Source: Sinohyriopsis cumingii
Lineage: Eukaryota; Mollusca; Bivalvia; Unionida; Unionidae
NCBI GenBank assembly: GCA_028554795.2
Contig: JAPYKE020000556.1
Coordinates: 92,205-156,204, forward strand
Direction: 5' to 3'
Length of the DNA stretch: 64,000 nucleotides
The notes beneath the pieces were generated by a model. That model made no database searches. It worked only from the letters and a program-made list of their open reading frames with translations, and had not been told where the DNA came from. Of the stretch, positions 11,239-22,743 are shown piece by piece. Made by a program: the position numbers and the translations under genes. Position 1 is the stretch's first letter, and each line of letters begins with the position of its first letter.

Positions 11239-12620
11239 GAAGAATTCTGTATGTTCTTATACGTCTGGGATAAATTTCATTTGTTTCGTGCGGTCATTCC
11301 TGCAAAGAAAGGTATACATTCTCATTATAAAATAGTCTTTTACACAAGTTATTCTAAGGCGTATGACTTAATTCTGCAAAAAATTTCGTGTATCAATTTC
11401 AGGGACATTTCTGTTTGGGCCAATGGTCCACTTGAAATTGCTCTGTCTCTCTGATCTGTCTGTCTCCCTTGAAGATGACAATACAACTCTTGCTTTTATT
11501 GACTTTTAAGATCCGTGCTGAAAAGTGGGATAACAAGCATTGATTGCAAAACTGGAAGGTATTGTAAGTTCACAGGGTGATATCATCAAGAAGAAATTGA
11601 TCTTACGGTTAACATATCATACCCGGTAGGGAAGCTTAGAAAGTGCACCGTCTTGACGGACACCTTACCTGATTGGTACAGGCTCAAATTTAGTGCCATT
11701 AATAGTCACAGTTCTATAGATATCATACAATATCAAACCTCTTCATTATGTCCAAAAATACAGCATACACTTGATTCTAATTTCAGTTAGTCAAGATCGC
11801 TTTGTTTTACGCTAGATTATGCCGTTTATGGAACTCCCTTTTGTAAGCCCCGTTGCTGAGTATTATGAAATTTAACATTTTTGTTTTGTACTTTGCAACA
11901 AGTCTAATATACACACACATTTCAAATAGTTTGTTCAATACGGGAGGTAAAATTACAGCTCTGTATTTGTAAGGGTTATGTTTACACTTTTGTCCTTCTT
12001 GATAGATTGCTACAATTTTGCTGACTTTCCACTCAGATTGTACATATTAGTTCCGCGCCGAAAATATTTGTAATAATTTCTGTCAGTTTTAAACCCGTAT
12101 CTTTTATGCTCGCACTCTATACCATATATCACTGGTGCTTCATCCCGCTTAAGTTGTATTATGGATGCTGCTATTTTTTAATGTAAAATTTGAAGTCTAC
12201 ACGGAGGCTTTCCGATCGGTTCTTTATTCGTTGAAGGGCTAAGGAATAGAATGTTTCTTTGGGGTGCATAGGTTTTGAAATATTTGGCCAATACTGTTAG
12301 CTACCTCTTGTGCGTTGGATGCTGTTTCTCTATCAAATTTCAGTTCGAAAGATCTTTTAGAGATTTTGTTGTTTACAATAACATTTTCAAAAGTGTCTAA
12401 TATCTAACTGCTCCTTCATCTATATTATAAAACACGCTTTCGTCGTACTCATTAATGGCTTGCTCTTTATTTTTTTACATTCTCTCTTGGCATCCTTGCA
12501 TTGTTTGTAGTTGTAATCCATCTCCTTCTGAACTATATATCACTGTCATCTGTTTCATGAGCATCCTTTGAACAATTAGGCTTTGCTTGCAAAGAGATTG
12601 TCTTTCTAGAGATATTAGTT
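11239..12620 (-). pseudogene. Element B reverse transcriptase, decayed (P2)
   Basis: Copy of the P1 remnant with the same motifs and breaks; no distinguishing change of note was seen. It runs up against element A at 12621. Confidence 0.68.
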
Positions 12621-12825
12621 TCAAGATGGCCGTTATCGCTTAACCGGCATGAAGCAGCCGTTCCGCTTTTTGTGCCGTTTTCATGATATATGTGCTTGTT
12701 GCCTGTCTTCGTCTGCTTTATTGTGTTCATCATGTATTGACTGTTCAGTTCCTATGTGTTTCTTCATGTCCTTGTTTTGGAAACGAGAACCATTAGACTT
12801 GTTCTCAGCTGTCTTGCTCCACTGT

Positions 12826-15800
12826 TACAACTTCCTTTGTTTTCGAATACGTGATACTCGCCAGTCAACCCGTTTATGATATGATGGACCCTCATTAATA
12901 GCTTTAAATGACCACTCCTTGGCTCTCCACACTACATTGTGGTCTAGACTAAACGAACTGGGACTATATTCATCATTACCTAAATGTAAACAAAAACGTT
13001 ATTTCAAAGGAGGCCGGCGTAGAACAGGAAGAAGAATTCCAATTATCTCCTTTATGCCATTTCCGGCTCAACAATTTAAAAATTCGACCGTTAATTTAGA
13101 TAACCTAATTAAAATCCCTATCGTCAACCTTTGTGTCAACTATCCAAGAGATTTAAATCTTCAATGCCCAATCAGCAGGACCACCGGAAAAGCACACATA
13201 AATAGTTAATTTTATCAACCACCAGAATATCGGCGTCTTTTTCCTGACAGAAACATGGTTATAAATATCAGTTGCGCGGATCTAACACCCACTGGTTACT
13301 CCATCAAGTCGTTCCCACGTAAATCTCGCGGAGGTGGAATTGCTGTCATTACAAAGAACTCCATGATCAAACGTCTTAACCACACCACAACATTCATTTG
13401 CGAACACACATTGTTTGAATTAGTCCAAACCACACTCACATTGGAGCAAAGGTCAGTCCAATTTTGCTATCTATACCGCCCTCCTCCTAGTAGAAAAGAC
13501 AAGCTGACTGAATCCCTCTTTTTGGAGCAGTTTCCGAATCTCCTGGAGAATGGAAATTCGATAGGAGGCAACCTGATTATTCTTGGGAATTTCAGCTTTC
13601 ACTTTGACTGTACCGGAAACCCAAACACATCAAAAGTCATAGATTCCATTATTGTTTTCAACCTCTAACAGCCAGTTAACTATTTATGTGCGCTTTTCCC
13701 ATAAACATGGCCACATTTAAGACTGGATTCTTCATAGACCTGATGATAACATTCTACGGTCCTCCCTGGTATCTCATGAACTTGCATCAGATCACCTCTG
13801 CATTACTTGCCATCTTGACGTATCAGTCCCTAACCCTCCACCTTTATCTGCTACTAAGAGAAACCTCCGTATGATAAATAGAACCAAACTAATGCATGAC
13901 ATCCAAGCAAACCTATCAACTTGCTTACCTCCTACAGCAGAACAATTCGATAACTGCCTGCGTTCATTGCTCAACAAACATGCCCCAGCTACCAAGTGCA
14001 GAGTATCAATTCAAAATTATTATCCATGGTATAACAGTGTTCGGGACCAGCATCGCACTGCTAAAAGAGACCGCCGTAAAGCTGAGAGGCTTTGGCTTTC
14101 CACCAGACTCACTATTCTTAATAAAATCTATGAAGCCGCTAAGAAGAATGTCACAAATATAGTCCATGCAGCGAAATCAACCCACTACACTACTAAGATC
14201 TTGGAAAGTTTCAGCTGCAAAGAGCTCTTCGAAATTATTAACAAGCTAATGTCAAAGGACAAAGGTACACAACTTCCAACTAGCTTCTCTCCAGTCGACC
14301 TTCCGGACATGTTTGCAAATTTCTTCCGTGACAAAGTACAAACCATTGGAGATAATATTGACACCACAATATTAATTGACTCGTCGTCACCATACAGTTG
14401 GGATACAGAGTTTGAGCGGCAACCATTAGCAGCATTTGAACCTGTCGCTATGGATTTCGTACGTACAATCCTGATGAAGAGTTCACCAAAGTCATGTGAA
14501 CTTGATCCAATTCCAACATCACTGCTGTTTGAGTGCTTAGATTCAGTATTGGCTTCACTAACTGATGTTATTAATACCTCTCTCTCATCCGGGGAATTCC
14601 CATCATTTTTCAAGACTGCCATTGTAAAGCCTCTGCTGAAGAAACCAACACTCGCCAATAACGATTTAAAGAACTACCGCCCAGTTTCTAATCTCCCATT
14701 CATATCAAAAATCTTAGAAAAGGTTGTTCTATCCCAGCATGTATCTCATCTGAATTCAAACAGTCTTTTTCAGCAATGTACAATCTGCATATCGCCCTTG
14801 CCACAGTGCTGAAACTAATCTTCTTAAAGTAGTTAATGACATTCTCTCTGCTTTGGATAGCGGAAAGATTACAGTCCTCACCCTCCTTGATTTGTCTGCA
14901 GCATTTGACACAATAGACCATGATATATTACTTCACCGTCTCCAGCATGTATTTGGCATTCATGATACAGCCTTACTGTGGTTCAAGACCTATTTGGTCA
15001 ACAGGACACAAATTGTGTCTGCATGGAAAACACTCCAGCCCAGTTGTGGTGTTCCACTTGGACCTGTTCTCTTCATTCTTTACACTCAGCCGTTCTCAAG
15101 TGTCATAGATCATCATCCAGTGCCTCACCAATTGTATGCTGATGACACCCAAATATACAAATCTAGCCACCCAACTGAAGTTGATGCTACCATCCAAGGT
15201 GTCGAGAGGTGCATTTCTGATGTCAGATCATGGATGACATGTCGCAGATGAATGATGATAAAACTGAGGCCACTGTGATCACAATACAAAGACTTTCTCA
15301 TTTACATCCTGTACCTCAGACAATAAATATCAGCAATACCAACATTAAATATAATACAATCAGTACGAAACCTAGGAGTTACTCTGGACAGTACTCTCAC
15401 ATTACACCAACATGTCATGAACATATGGAAGGCTGCATATCTTGAGCTGGGACATATCAGTTCCATTCGCAAATATCTTTCAGTTGATGCCACCAAAACA
15501 ATGTTGTGTTCATTAGTACTTTCAAGACTGGACTATTGTAGTTCAATTTTGTCTAGTTCATCTCAATATTTACTCCAGAAACTTCAGAAAGTTCAAAACA
15601 CAGCTGCTCGGATCATACTTAGAGTACCACGATCAGAGCACACCTGCCCGCTGCTCTGTACCCTACACTGGCTATGCAATCGATCCAGAATCAAGCACAA
15701 AATTTGTTCTCTGTGCTACGTTTCACTGACGGACTCCAGTCCAACATAGCTATCCGACCTCACCCACGTGTACACACCAGCAAGATACTTACAATCCTCT

Positions 15801-15983
15801 TCTGACAATCGTATACTCATTATTCCCACTATGAAAACAAAGTCATATGGACAGGGTTCTTTTGCATACCAGCGCCCAGCAACGTGGAATGAATTGCCCA
15901 CTGAACTTAGACACAAAGACACAGTGATCCTATTCAAGAGATCTCTTAAAACTCACTTATTTCGACTGCAAGAACAAACTTAA
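12826..15983 (+). pseudogene. Element A polyprotein, decayed (P2)
   Basis: It carries every stop, shift and deletion described for P1. It differs by Ser instead of Thr near 14038, the state found in all other copies, and by a private Pro-to-Leu change near 15931 in the C-terminal region (VILFKRSL instead of VIPFKRSL). Confidence 0.87.
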
Positions 15984-16152
15984 AGACATAATGTTTCCTA
16001 CCTTAAATATTTTCAGCCTTTTTTTAATGTTTACTAATTTCATGGTGTTTGTTTTTGTAATCATATCATTATATATCTTTTTATGTTATAGGTGTTGTCT
16101 AATGTTGTAAAGCGTTTAGAGCTTCTAAAGATTAGGCGCTATACAAAGTCCA

Positions 16153-16153
<1 letters not shown>

Positions 16154-16204
<51 letters not shown>
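16154..16204 (+). repeat. (ATT)17 microsatellite tail, P2
   Basis: Seventeen ATT units, the longest in the window. Confidence 0.97.
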
Positions 16205-16210
16205 TATAGT

Positions 16211-16891
16211 GACCTCTTTCAAAAGAGTGTATTATTTAACCTTTCAGTCTCAAGATGGTAAGACTTCTTGTGTCAGCGGTGTGTCATATCAAGGAGAGTA
16301 TGGATATGTAGATTATAGATGTATAGAGTGAATTGAAAAACTGGGAGAGATAGGCTTTTATGTTGATCTGAACCCAAACTTGTATCCTGAATTGTAAAGA
16401 TTTCGCACACTGAAACAAACGTTTGCCAACAAGACTATAGTCAAAAGATAATTTAAGAGGCCCCATTGTATAACTCAGTCCTTTGTTCAAATCTGTCTTC
16501 TTCAGGGCAGCTATGTTCTATGTGTCAATAAGGTCTGTACCATGAGCACCAAGAATTGGGAAGTTTTATTGGATCTCTTGAGTATTACATCGCCAAGGGA
16601 AAGATTATATTCAAACAGGGACTCTAGAAGAATGTCAATACATTCTTGGAAGCAATGAAGGTTGTCATCTGCAGGGAGATAAGCACTAAAATGCGAAAAG
16701 CGGACTTAAAAAATGTCAATCTAAGTTACCACAGCCTAGCTGTTTGAGATAATATGCAAGAATTTTCTTGTACTGTACTGACACTCCTTTTGCGCCCTTA
16801 TGTATTAAAAATCATACTCACTATTATCTACTTTAGTCTCACACAAACAATTCAAATAGACAGTTTTAGTGTAGCATTTTGCCAGGAGTGC
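16211..16891 (-). pseudogene. Element B endonuclease, decayed (P2)
   Basis: Same remnant. It has 'gtgtagcatttt' near 16870, shared only with P5 among the P copies. Confidence 0.6.
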
Positions 16892-17037
16892 ACAAGGAAT
16901 GTACTCATCGAATAAAACTGACTGCGTGTTTCAGGAAAGGCACAAAACTCCCTGTGCTGTACGGAGAAAGCAATTGTCATGCATTTATTGATGGGTGTGG
17001 GGACTATGAAGAACCACATAATTTTCAAGATCGACCA

Positions 17038-19329
17038 ACTACTTCCCGCTTGTTTCACTGTTCAAGTTTGAGACACACTTCGCCCGAGACCATTATCCTA
17101 CCAACACCAAGTGTTCAGACAACCGTGCCATCTGAAACACGTACAGTGCCAATGATCAGTTCAGTTCCAGTGACGCAGATTCCATTCGACAATAGTTCCA
17201 CTAATCTTACTTCAGAAACGCCAGCAAGCCAAGATAGGGGCATCCCCGATCAGAGACTCGTCGCCAGTCATAATGATTAAAATAGTACTATTTGTATGGC
17301 AACCCCATTAAATATTATATATACTGATCCGACTGCGTCGGTGTTGACCATTTAGGGTTTAGCCTTCTCATTTAGGTACTGTTACTCATAATCCTATAGA
17401 CAGTTTTTCATAGAGTGCAAATTATCCTACACGTCACCGCCATTTCTTCCTGAACAAAACTAAGTACCAAAAACATAAATCGTATGCTGAGCCAAGAATG
17501 TATCCATATATTACCTTCCACCACTCCCACCAACTCAGAATTGCTTATCTTCACATATCCATCAACTAGGTCCTACTAGCCACAACCGCAAAGCAGCTCT
17601 CAGACATTTTGTTTGGGATGCGGCGGCCTTCGTTCATCTCGCACAATGGTAGGCGTGCACTGTTTGATTCAAGTGCACATATATTTCCTACAAAAGTTAG
17701 GTTTCTAGATCGTGTAGGCTTACCATCATTTCAACAACCTATTTCATAGATTTTAGGAGTTTGGCAGTGTGAGCACCATAGTGTCTCAGGTCATGTCGAA
17801 CTAAATTTACAACTAGGATGCATTCGCTGGTCTCATTCATTCTGAATGTCGTCAAAGTTTAATATCATATATCGATCCTCAGTATCCAATTTTCGACTAC
17901 GTACAAAGCCTAGATGTTTGAGATAATATTGAAGAATTTTATTGTACCGTACTGACACGATTGTGACCATATGTGTTAAAGTCATACGCACTATTATCTA
18001 CTTTAGTCTGACACAACGCAATTAATTAAATTGACAGTTTTAGTGTATCATTTTATCTAGAGTGCACAAAGAATGATCTCACTGAATAATACCGACTTTG
18101 CTTTCTCTTATGGAAACGCACATCACTCTCGAGCTGTACGGAGAATACAAGTGTCATTGATGGGTGTGGAGAAAATAAAGCAGTGAGAAAATTCTAGCTC
18201 TGGCATTCGAGCCAGTGTAAGTCCACAAGACCGATCTTTCAGCCGATGTAGGGGCACGTTTAAGACGTGAGAACGGAGCGCAATGGTGGTATTGTGTTGA
18301 AAGAAAAGAATATTTATAAACTGAGGTCACGAATGGACGATACTTCGTGTCGAATACAAGTATTACAATGAGTTATGGATTAAAATTCGTTGTGTCACAT
18401 ACGGATCAGCTCTACGCGTAAAACAGGACATTAGTGAGTTCCAGTTTCACTGAGATGACAAATAAACTGAGCAATGGAAAAGAAAAATCAATAATTAGGA
18501 CAGAAATTACTTTTTAATAACCTTATTATTTCATGACTGCTTTCATTGTCATTGAGACTGCATGCATTATTAGTGTCTTATATTTTTAAATGTTATATTA
18601 TTTGTATACTTTGCTTTTTTCAGCTTATTTTTGGCTTCGTTCTTATAGTGGTTTGTTGTCCCCCCCGCTCCCCATCTCAACGTTTATTTCCTACAAAAGT
18701 TAGACTTCTAGATCGTGTAGGCTCATATTCACTTCAACATTCTATTTCTTAGATTTTCGGAGTTGGCAGTGAGCATCATGTTGTCCCAGGTCATGTCGAA
18801 CTAAATTTACGAATAGGGTGCATTCGTTGGTCTCATTCATTATGTCTGTCGTACCAGTTTTATATAATATGTCGATCCCCAGTATCTAATTTTCGACTAC
18901 GTACAAAGACGTCTTAGATCTCGATGGGCAGATACACTCGTTATAAATCTAATACACAGACCGACCGAGTTAGTGTGTGGTGTTCACACCATTGCTGTTC
19001 TCTCAAATACCATTTCATCAATGAGAAAATTTCCCAATTTAACAACTATCTTACTTGTACCTTCACATAGCTAGCTAAAAATTCTCAAATTATTCCCGCT
19101 CGTATAACCGTAGCAGTTTCAAACAGAATTTACATTCCAATAATCAATCTCAACTCCATCACTAAGGCATAAACTTGTCAAAAACGTATTGTCGTCTTCT
19201 GATGCACTTCATCCTCACGCCATATTTACCACTGCGGTTTATAATCATTCTGATTCCCATGTCATAGATCCGCAATGAAATTAGCCACAAGAAAGATTGG
19301 TTTTGGTTTAGTTTAAGTGTTATTTATAT
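17038..19329. other. Q spacer, non-coding (Q1)
   Basis: About 2.3 kb without a gene. The first 1.1 kb and the part around 18440-18660 are diverged versions of the P spacer. Two related stretches, at 17680-17900 and 18680-18900, both contain 'agatcgtgtaggct' and 'tctcattcatt', so the spacer has its own internal old duplication. A C7 run lies near 18660. The block 18178-18437 is absent from P. Confidence 0.68.
18178..18437. other. Q-private block of about 260 bp (Q1)
   Basis: The P spacer passes from the segment before 18178 to the segment after 18437 without this block. It contains 'ggcattcgagccag' near 18202, weakly like a Pol III B box, but no matching A box was found at the right distance. 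Origin unknown: either an insertion in Q or a deletion from P. Copies at 31479, 44780 and 58079. Confidence 0.5.
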
Positions 19330-20335
19330 TTACAATGCTAAAGATATCAAATGTGGAGTTTGCCAGAAATTCTCAATAGAGCAAGCTTTATGAAAGTAAG
19401 GCTCTTTTGCTCTTCACTATCAAACACCTTCATTGTGTCAAAAAATGCGGCATAGACTTTTGATTCCAGGTTAGTGAAGTTAGCATTGCGTAAGATAAAC
19501 TATGCCGTTTATGCAAGCCAGACTGTTTTGAAGCTCCGCTGCTGTGTATTTGAAACATTTAACATTTTTGTTTTGCGCTTTGTAATGAATCTAATATACA
19601 CACATTTTTTAAATACTTTGTACAAAACGGCTGATAAAATTACAGCCTATAGTAGATAGAGACATTTTTACACTTCTTGTCCGCCTTTGTAGACTGTTAC
19701 AATTATGCTTACCTTCAAGACAGATGGAAGATAAGTATTTAGTATCACACCGAATAGATTTGTAATAATTTCTATCAGTTGTTAGCTCGCGTATATGTTA
19801 TGCTCGCACTGTATAGCATATATCCCCATTGTTTCACCGAGCTTAAGTTGTATTATGAATGCTTCTATTTAGTGACATGTAATATTTTCAGTCAAAACAG
19901 ACACTTTAAAATGGGTTCCTTTGTTCGTTGCAAGGGTAGGAAATGGAGTATTTTCTGGGGTGCATAGATTATTGATATATCTGACATTATGTTAGCTGCC
20001 TATTGTGCATTGGATGTTGTTTCAAATTTCAATCCCAAACAGCTTTTTAAGTTTTTGTTGTTTAATATAACAGAAGTTTCTAATATCTAACAGCATATTC
20101 AACTATGTTATTAAACACTCTATCTTCGTACGTATTGATAGCTTGCCCTTGATGTTATTTTACATTCTCCCTTGCCAATCTTCCATTGATTGTAGGTTAC
20201 ATACCTTAGTCACCTGTGTCTCCCATCTTCAATCCATCTCCTTCTAAACTATATAGCCCTTTCATGTGCTTCATGAATGTCCTTTGACCAATAAGGTTTT
20301 AGTTGAATACGGATTGTCTTTCAAGAAGTTTTTGT
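19330..20335 (-). pseudogene. Element B reverse transcriptase, decayed (Q1)
   Basis: This is the diverged Q version of the RT remnant. The clearest motif, read on the minus strand at 19416-19454, is YAAFFDTMKVFDS, which fits RT motif A (F-x-D-x-x-K-x-F-D) and is followed by a plausible continuation ending in RISGKLH. It is preceded by sequence matching the P version across roughly 19500-20335. Unlike P, the Q remnant joins its endonuclease part directly at about 20335, without element A. Many stops and shifts are present and no function is possible. Confidence 0.7.
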
Positions 20336-21055
20336 TAGAGTGGCTTTTTTTCAAAAGAGTTTATTATTTAACTCTTCTATTTGTTTTGGCATCAACTGGA
20401 TTGAATATAATCATTTATGTAATCTTTCGTCAATCTCTAGTTGGTAAGCCTTCTTGTGTCAGCTGTGTGCCATTCGAAGGAGAGTATGGACATGTATCTC
20501 TTCCAGTCGCTAGGTATTTCAATTCTCTCTATATATTAGAAAGAACTGAAATACCTTGTGACGGGAAGAGATAGGCTTTTATTGTGATCTAGCCCCAAAT
20601 TTGTATCCTGATTTGTTAAGACCTGGCACACTGAAACAAATGTTTGCCAACAAGAATATCGTCAAAAGATAGTTTAAAGTGTCCAATATGTGTAACTCTG
20701 TCCTTTGTTCAAATTTGTCTTCTTCAGAGCCACTAAGTTATTTGTGTCAATAAAGTTTGTACCATGAGCACCAAGAATGGAAAATTTCATCGTATCTCAT
20801 GCGTATTACATCGCCAAGTGAAGCATTATACTCAAACAGGGACTCCAGAATGTCAATACATTCTTGGAAGAAATGAATGTTGTGATCTGCAGGAAGATAA
20901 GCACCAAAATACGAAATGCGGAGTTTTGCCTAAAAGAGTTATTCTCAGGTCAGTTAGCACGATTCGGTCGTTACCACAACCTAGTTATTTGAGATAATAG
21001 GAATGACTTTTCTTGTATCGTACTCCCAGCGCTTTTTTGACCTCCTGTATTTATA
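20336..21055 (-). pseudogene. Element B endonuclease, decayed (Q1, long copy)
   Basis: This is the uninterrupted Q version. It continues from the RT remnant through the empty site of element A (near 20335) into endonuclease-derived sequence homologous to P. It stops abruptly at 21055, where a foldback sequence begins. A plus-strand open frame at 20764-20997 with several cysteines overlaps it and is probably a shadow. Confidence 0.6.
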
Positions 21056-21180
21056 GGTTACTGTATTTGTATGGGAAAATATCAACGAGATTTTCGGATG
21101 GAGATACTGCACGACCTTGGGAGCGCTGTATATCCATCCGACAAAACGAGTTCATATTTTTCCATACAAATGCAGTAGCC
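21056..21180. repeat. 125 bp foldback (imperfect inverted repeat), Q1
   Basis: The left arm 21056-21105 starts 'ggttactgtatttgtatggg'. The right arm 21131-21180 read in reverse complement starts 'ggctactgcatttgtatgga'. The arms are about 50 bp each with a handful of mismatches and one small gap, around a loop of about 25 bp. The shape resembles a MITE or foldback element, or a hairpin RNA. Flanks are short AT-rich 'tttata'-like sequence. Confidence 0.75.
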
Positions 21181-22249
21181 TTTTTATTATATGCTCATTT
21201 TCTTATTCTACTAAAGACATTATTATGTAAACAAAAATACACTACACGAAACAAAGTAACTGAATATATGCTGTATACCATACTAAATACACAAGCGCAG
21301 ATTCATCATTATACAACAACACTATTATTAGTGCGCACTTGACTCCGCCAGGATAAATTTGAACTTTGTCGTGTGCCAGACAGAACTTTCGAAAGAAAAT
21401 GAAATTTTGGTCTACTTAAAATTGAAATTTGGAGTCATGTCGTGAATGAATGTGCAGTAGAGCAACTTTTCTATTTGATCTGGAATGAATAGATTTTGGT
21501 ATTTTTGTCGTTTCTGTGAAATTTCGTGATTATGGACTGGATTTATGTACCAATTCTACATGAAGTTCATTGGATTTCATTGGAGATAGAGCAGCGTCTT
21601 GACATCGGCAAGTGTGTTTCTGTTTTGCCATTGAATGTTTGAAATCATAATGTGGGACAAATATGAAGTCATTCAATTTCAATTATCAAATAGACGATAT
21701 GAAATCTAAAGTTTATTTCATTTTGAGTACAGTCAAGAGGATGTAATTGCACTTGGAATATAGTCGAAATTACTGTACGATTTCGAAATGCGTTATCAAG
21801 CTTGAGATCCCACGACATGGCTCATGTAATTCGGATTTACAGAACTAAGAAAGTACATTTTGAGGAAATTCAGAATGTAAAACTGTAAGTATAGTTTTGT
21901 AATTCTTATTAGCAGCTAAAGAAAACAGTTTATGCCTTGTAACTTGCATGTTATTTGTAGGTACCCACCTATTTTATGACATCTAGCGTCTATCGCGAAA
22001 ATCCGAAACATTGTATCATAAAAGCTAACACGGAATGTAGCAAAGCAGATGGTATGTGGCAGTCCACGAAACAGCTATCTTTTAGTTCATTCAGAAACAA
22101 ATTTAATCAACCAAACGTAAAGCGTATGCTTACACGACTGTATATGATTTGTTTACAAAGTAGTTCCTAACACACTATTGGGCACACGTATCCTGGACAT
22201 GAGTGCAATATGGAGGTATGCAATATCGTAGAATATTGAAAGATTCTGA
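21056..22249. mobile_element. Q-private insert of about 1.2 kb with foldback at its left end (Q1)
   Basis: This block has no counterpart in P. Endonuclease homology stops at 21055 and restarts near 22250, re-reading about 260 bp already present at 20790-21055, so the insert is flanked by diverged direct repeats. It begins with the 125 bp foldback. The rest has no recognised protein; the longest frames (21013-21342 and 21976-22170, plus strand) show no domain. It may be a non-autonomous element plus captured sequence. The right edge is approximate. Confidence 0.5.
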
Positions 22250-22558
22250 CAATGTATATCTCATGCGCATTACATCGCCAAGGAAATCATTATATACAAA
22301 CGGGGACTCCAGAATCTCAATACCTTCATGGAAGAAATGAAGGTTGTCATCCCAAGGAAGATAAGAACTAAAATGCGAAAACCGGTTTAAGATTTGTTTA
22401 ATTCTTTGTTTAGTTAGCACGATTCCGTTCTTACCAAAGCCAAGTTGTTTGAGATAATATGCATGAATTGTTTTGTACCGTACTGACACCGCTTTTGCGA
22501 CCTTATGTATTAAAAAGTCATACTCACTATTATCTACTTTAGTCTCACACAAACCCAT
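22175..22558 (-). pseudogene. Element B endonuclease N-terminal fragment (Q1), 127-codon open stretch
   Basis: This is the best preserved piece of element B. On the minus strand it is open for 127 codons and shows the start of an APE-type endonuclease: CETKVD at residues 4-9 (E-T-K metal-site motif), GFGKNGIVL at 40-48 (counterpart of the glycine-rich GGxAV strand), SYLPWDDNLHFF at 65-76 (YLPP region), and LGDVM at 93-97, where the GDFN catalytic motif would follow. Homology to the other copies ends there, near 22250, and the remaining 27 residues are unrelated flank. It is therefore truncated before the catalytic Asp and His residues and cannot be active. Confidence 0.62.
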
Positions 22559-22715
22559 CCAATTAACAGTTTTAGTGTAGCATTTTGCCAGCAGTGCACA
22601 AGCAATGTGCTCACCGAATAAAACTGTTTGCGTGTTTTAGAAAACGCACAAAACTACCCGTGCTGTACGGAGAAAGCAATAGTCATGCATTTATTGATGG
22701 GTGTCGGGACTTTTA
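22250..22715. repeat. Second, diverged copy of the endonuclease/edge segment (Q1)
   Basis: From 'tctcatgcgcattacatcgcc' near 22257 this segment re-reads sequence already present in Q at about 20790-21055, then continues into the P-type edge up to the 28 bp exchange segment at 22716. Divergence from the first copy is obvious by eye, so the duplication is older than the array. Copies at 35551, 48852 and 62149. Confidence 0.7.
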
Positions 22716-22743
22716 AGAACCACATAATTTTCAAGATCGACCA

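Larger units (their letters stand above)
12621..16204 (+). mobile_element. Element A, P2 copy
   Basis: Same structure and edges as the P1 copy, but with the longest tail, (ATT)17. It lies 7,599 bp downstream of the P1 copy at the same place inside the decayed element B. It reached this place by array duplication, not by a new insertion, because flanks and internal mutations are shared. Confidence 0.9.
9408..17009. repeat. Monomer P2 (7,602 bp)
   Basis: This P has the longest tail microsatellite, (ATT)17. It differs from P1 by small substitutions, for example a Pro-to-Leu codon near 15931 in element A and 'gtgtagcatttt' near 16870 where P1 has 'gtgttgcatttt'. Its right edge is the P-to-Q type, not the P-to-P type seen at 1809 and 9408. 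Confidence 0.93.
17010..22715. repeat. Monomer Q1 (5,706 bp)
   Basis: This is the first Q. It is diverged from P but keeps the same order: spacer, minus-strand reverse transcriptase remnant, minus-strand endonuclease remnant. It lacks element A and has two private blocks, 18178-18437 and 21056-22249. Private variants: 'cactctcgagc' near 18127 (C in Q2-Q4) and 'caatggtaggcg' near 17645 (A in Q2-Q4). Confidence 0.93.

Noticed and set aside
18780-18860. Possible GDVELNPGP-like 2A peptide (reads PGHVELNLRIG)
   Set aside because: The key NPGP residues are absent, and the homologous P and other Q segments do not keep even the partial match.
20764-20997. Plus-strand 77-codon Cys-containing frame, and related frames at 20266 and 16092, as exons of a secreted protein gene
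   Set aside because: The same DNA carries endonuclease-type motifs on the minus strand, and the homologous P copies have stops in the plus frame. It is most likely a shadow.
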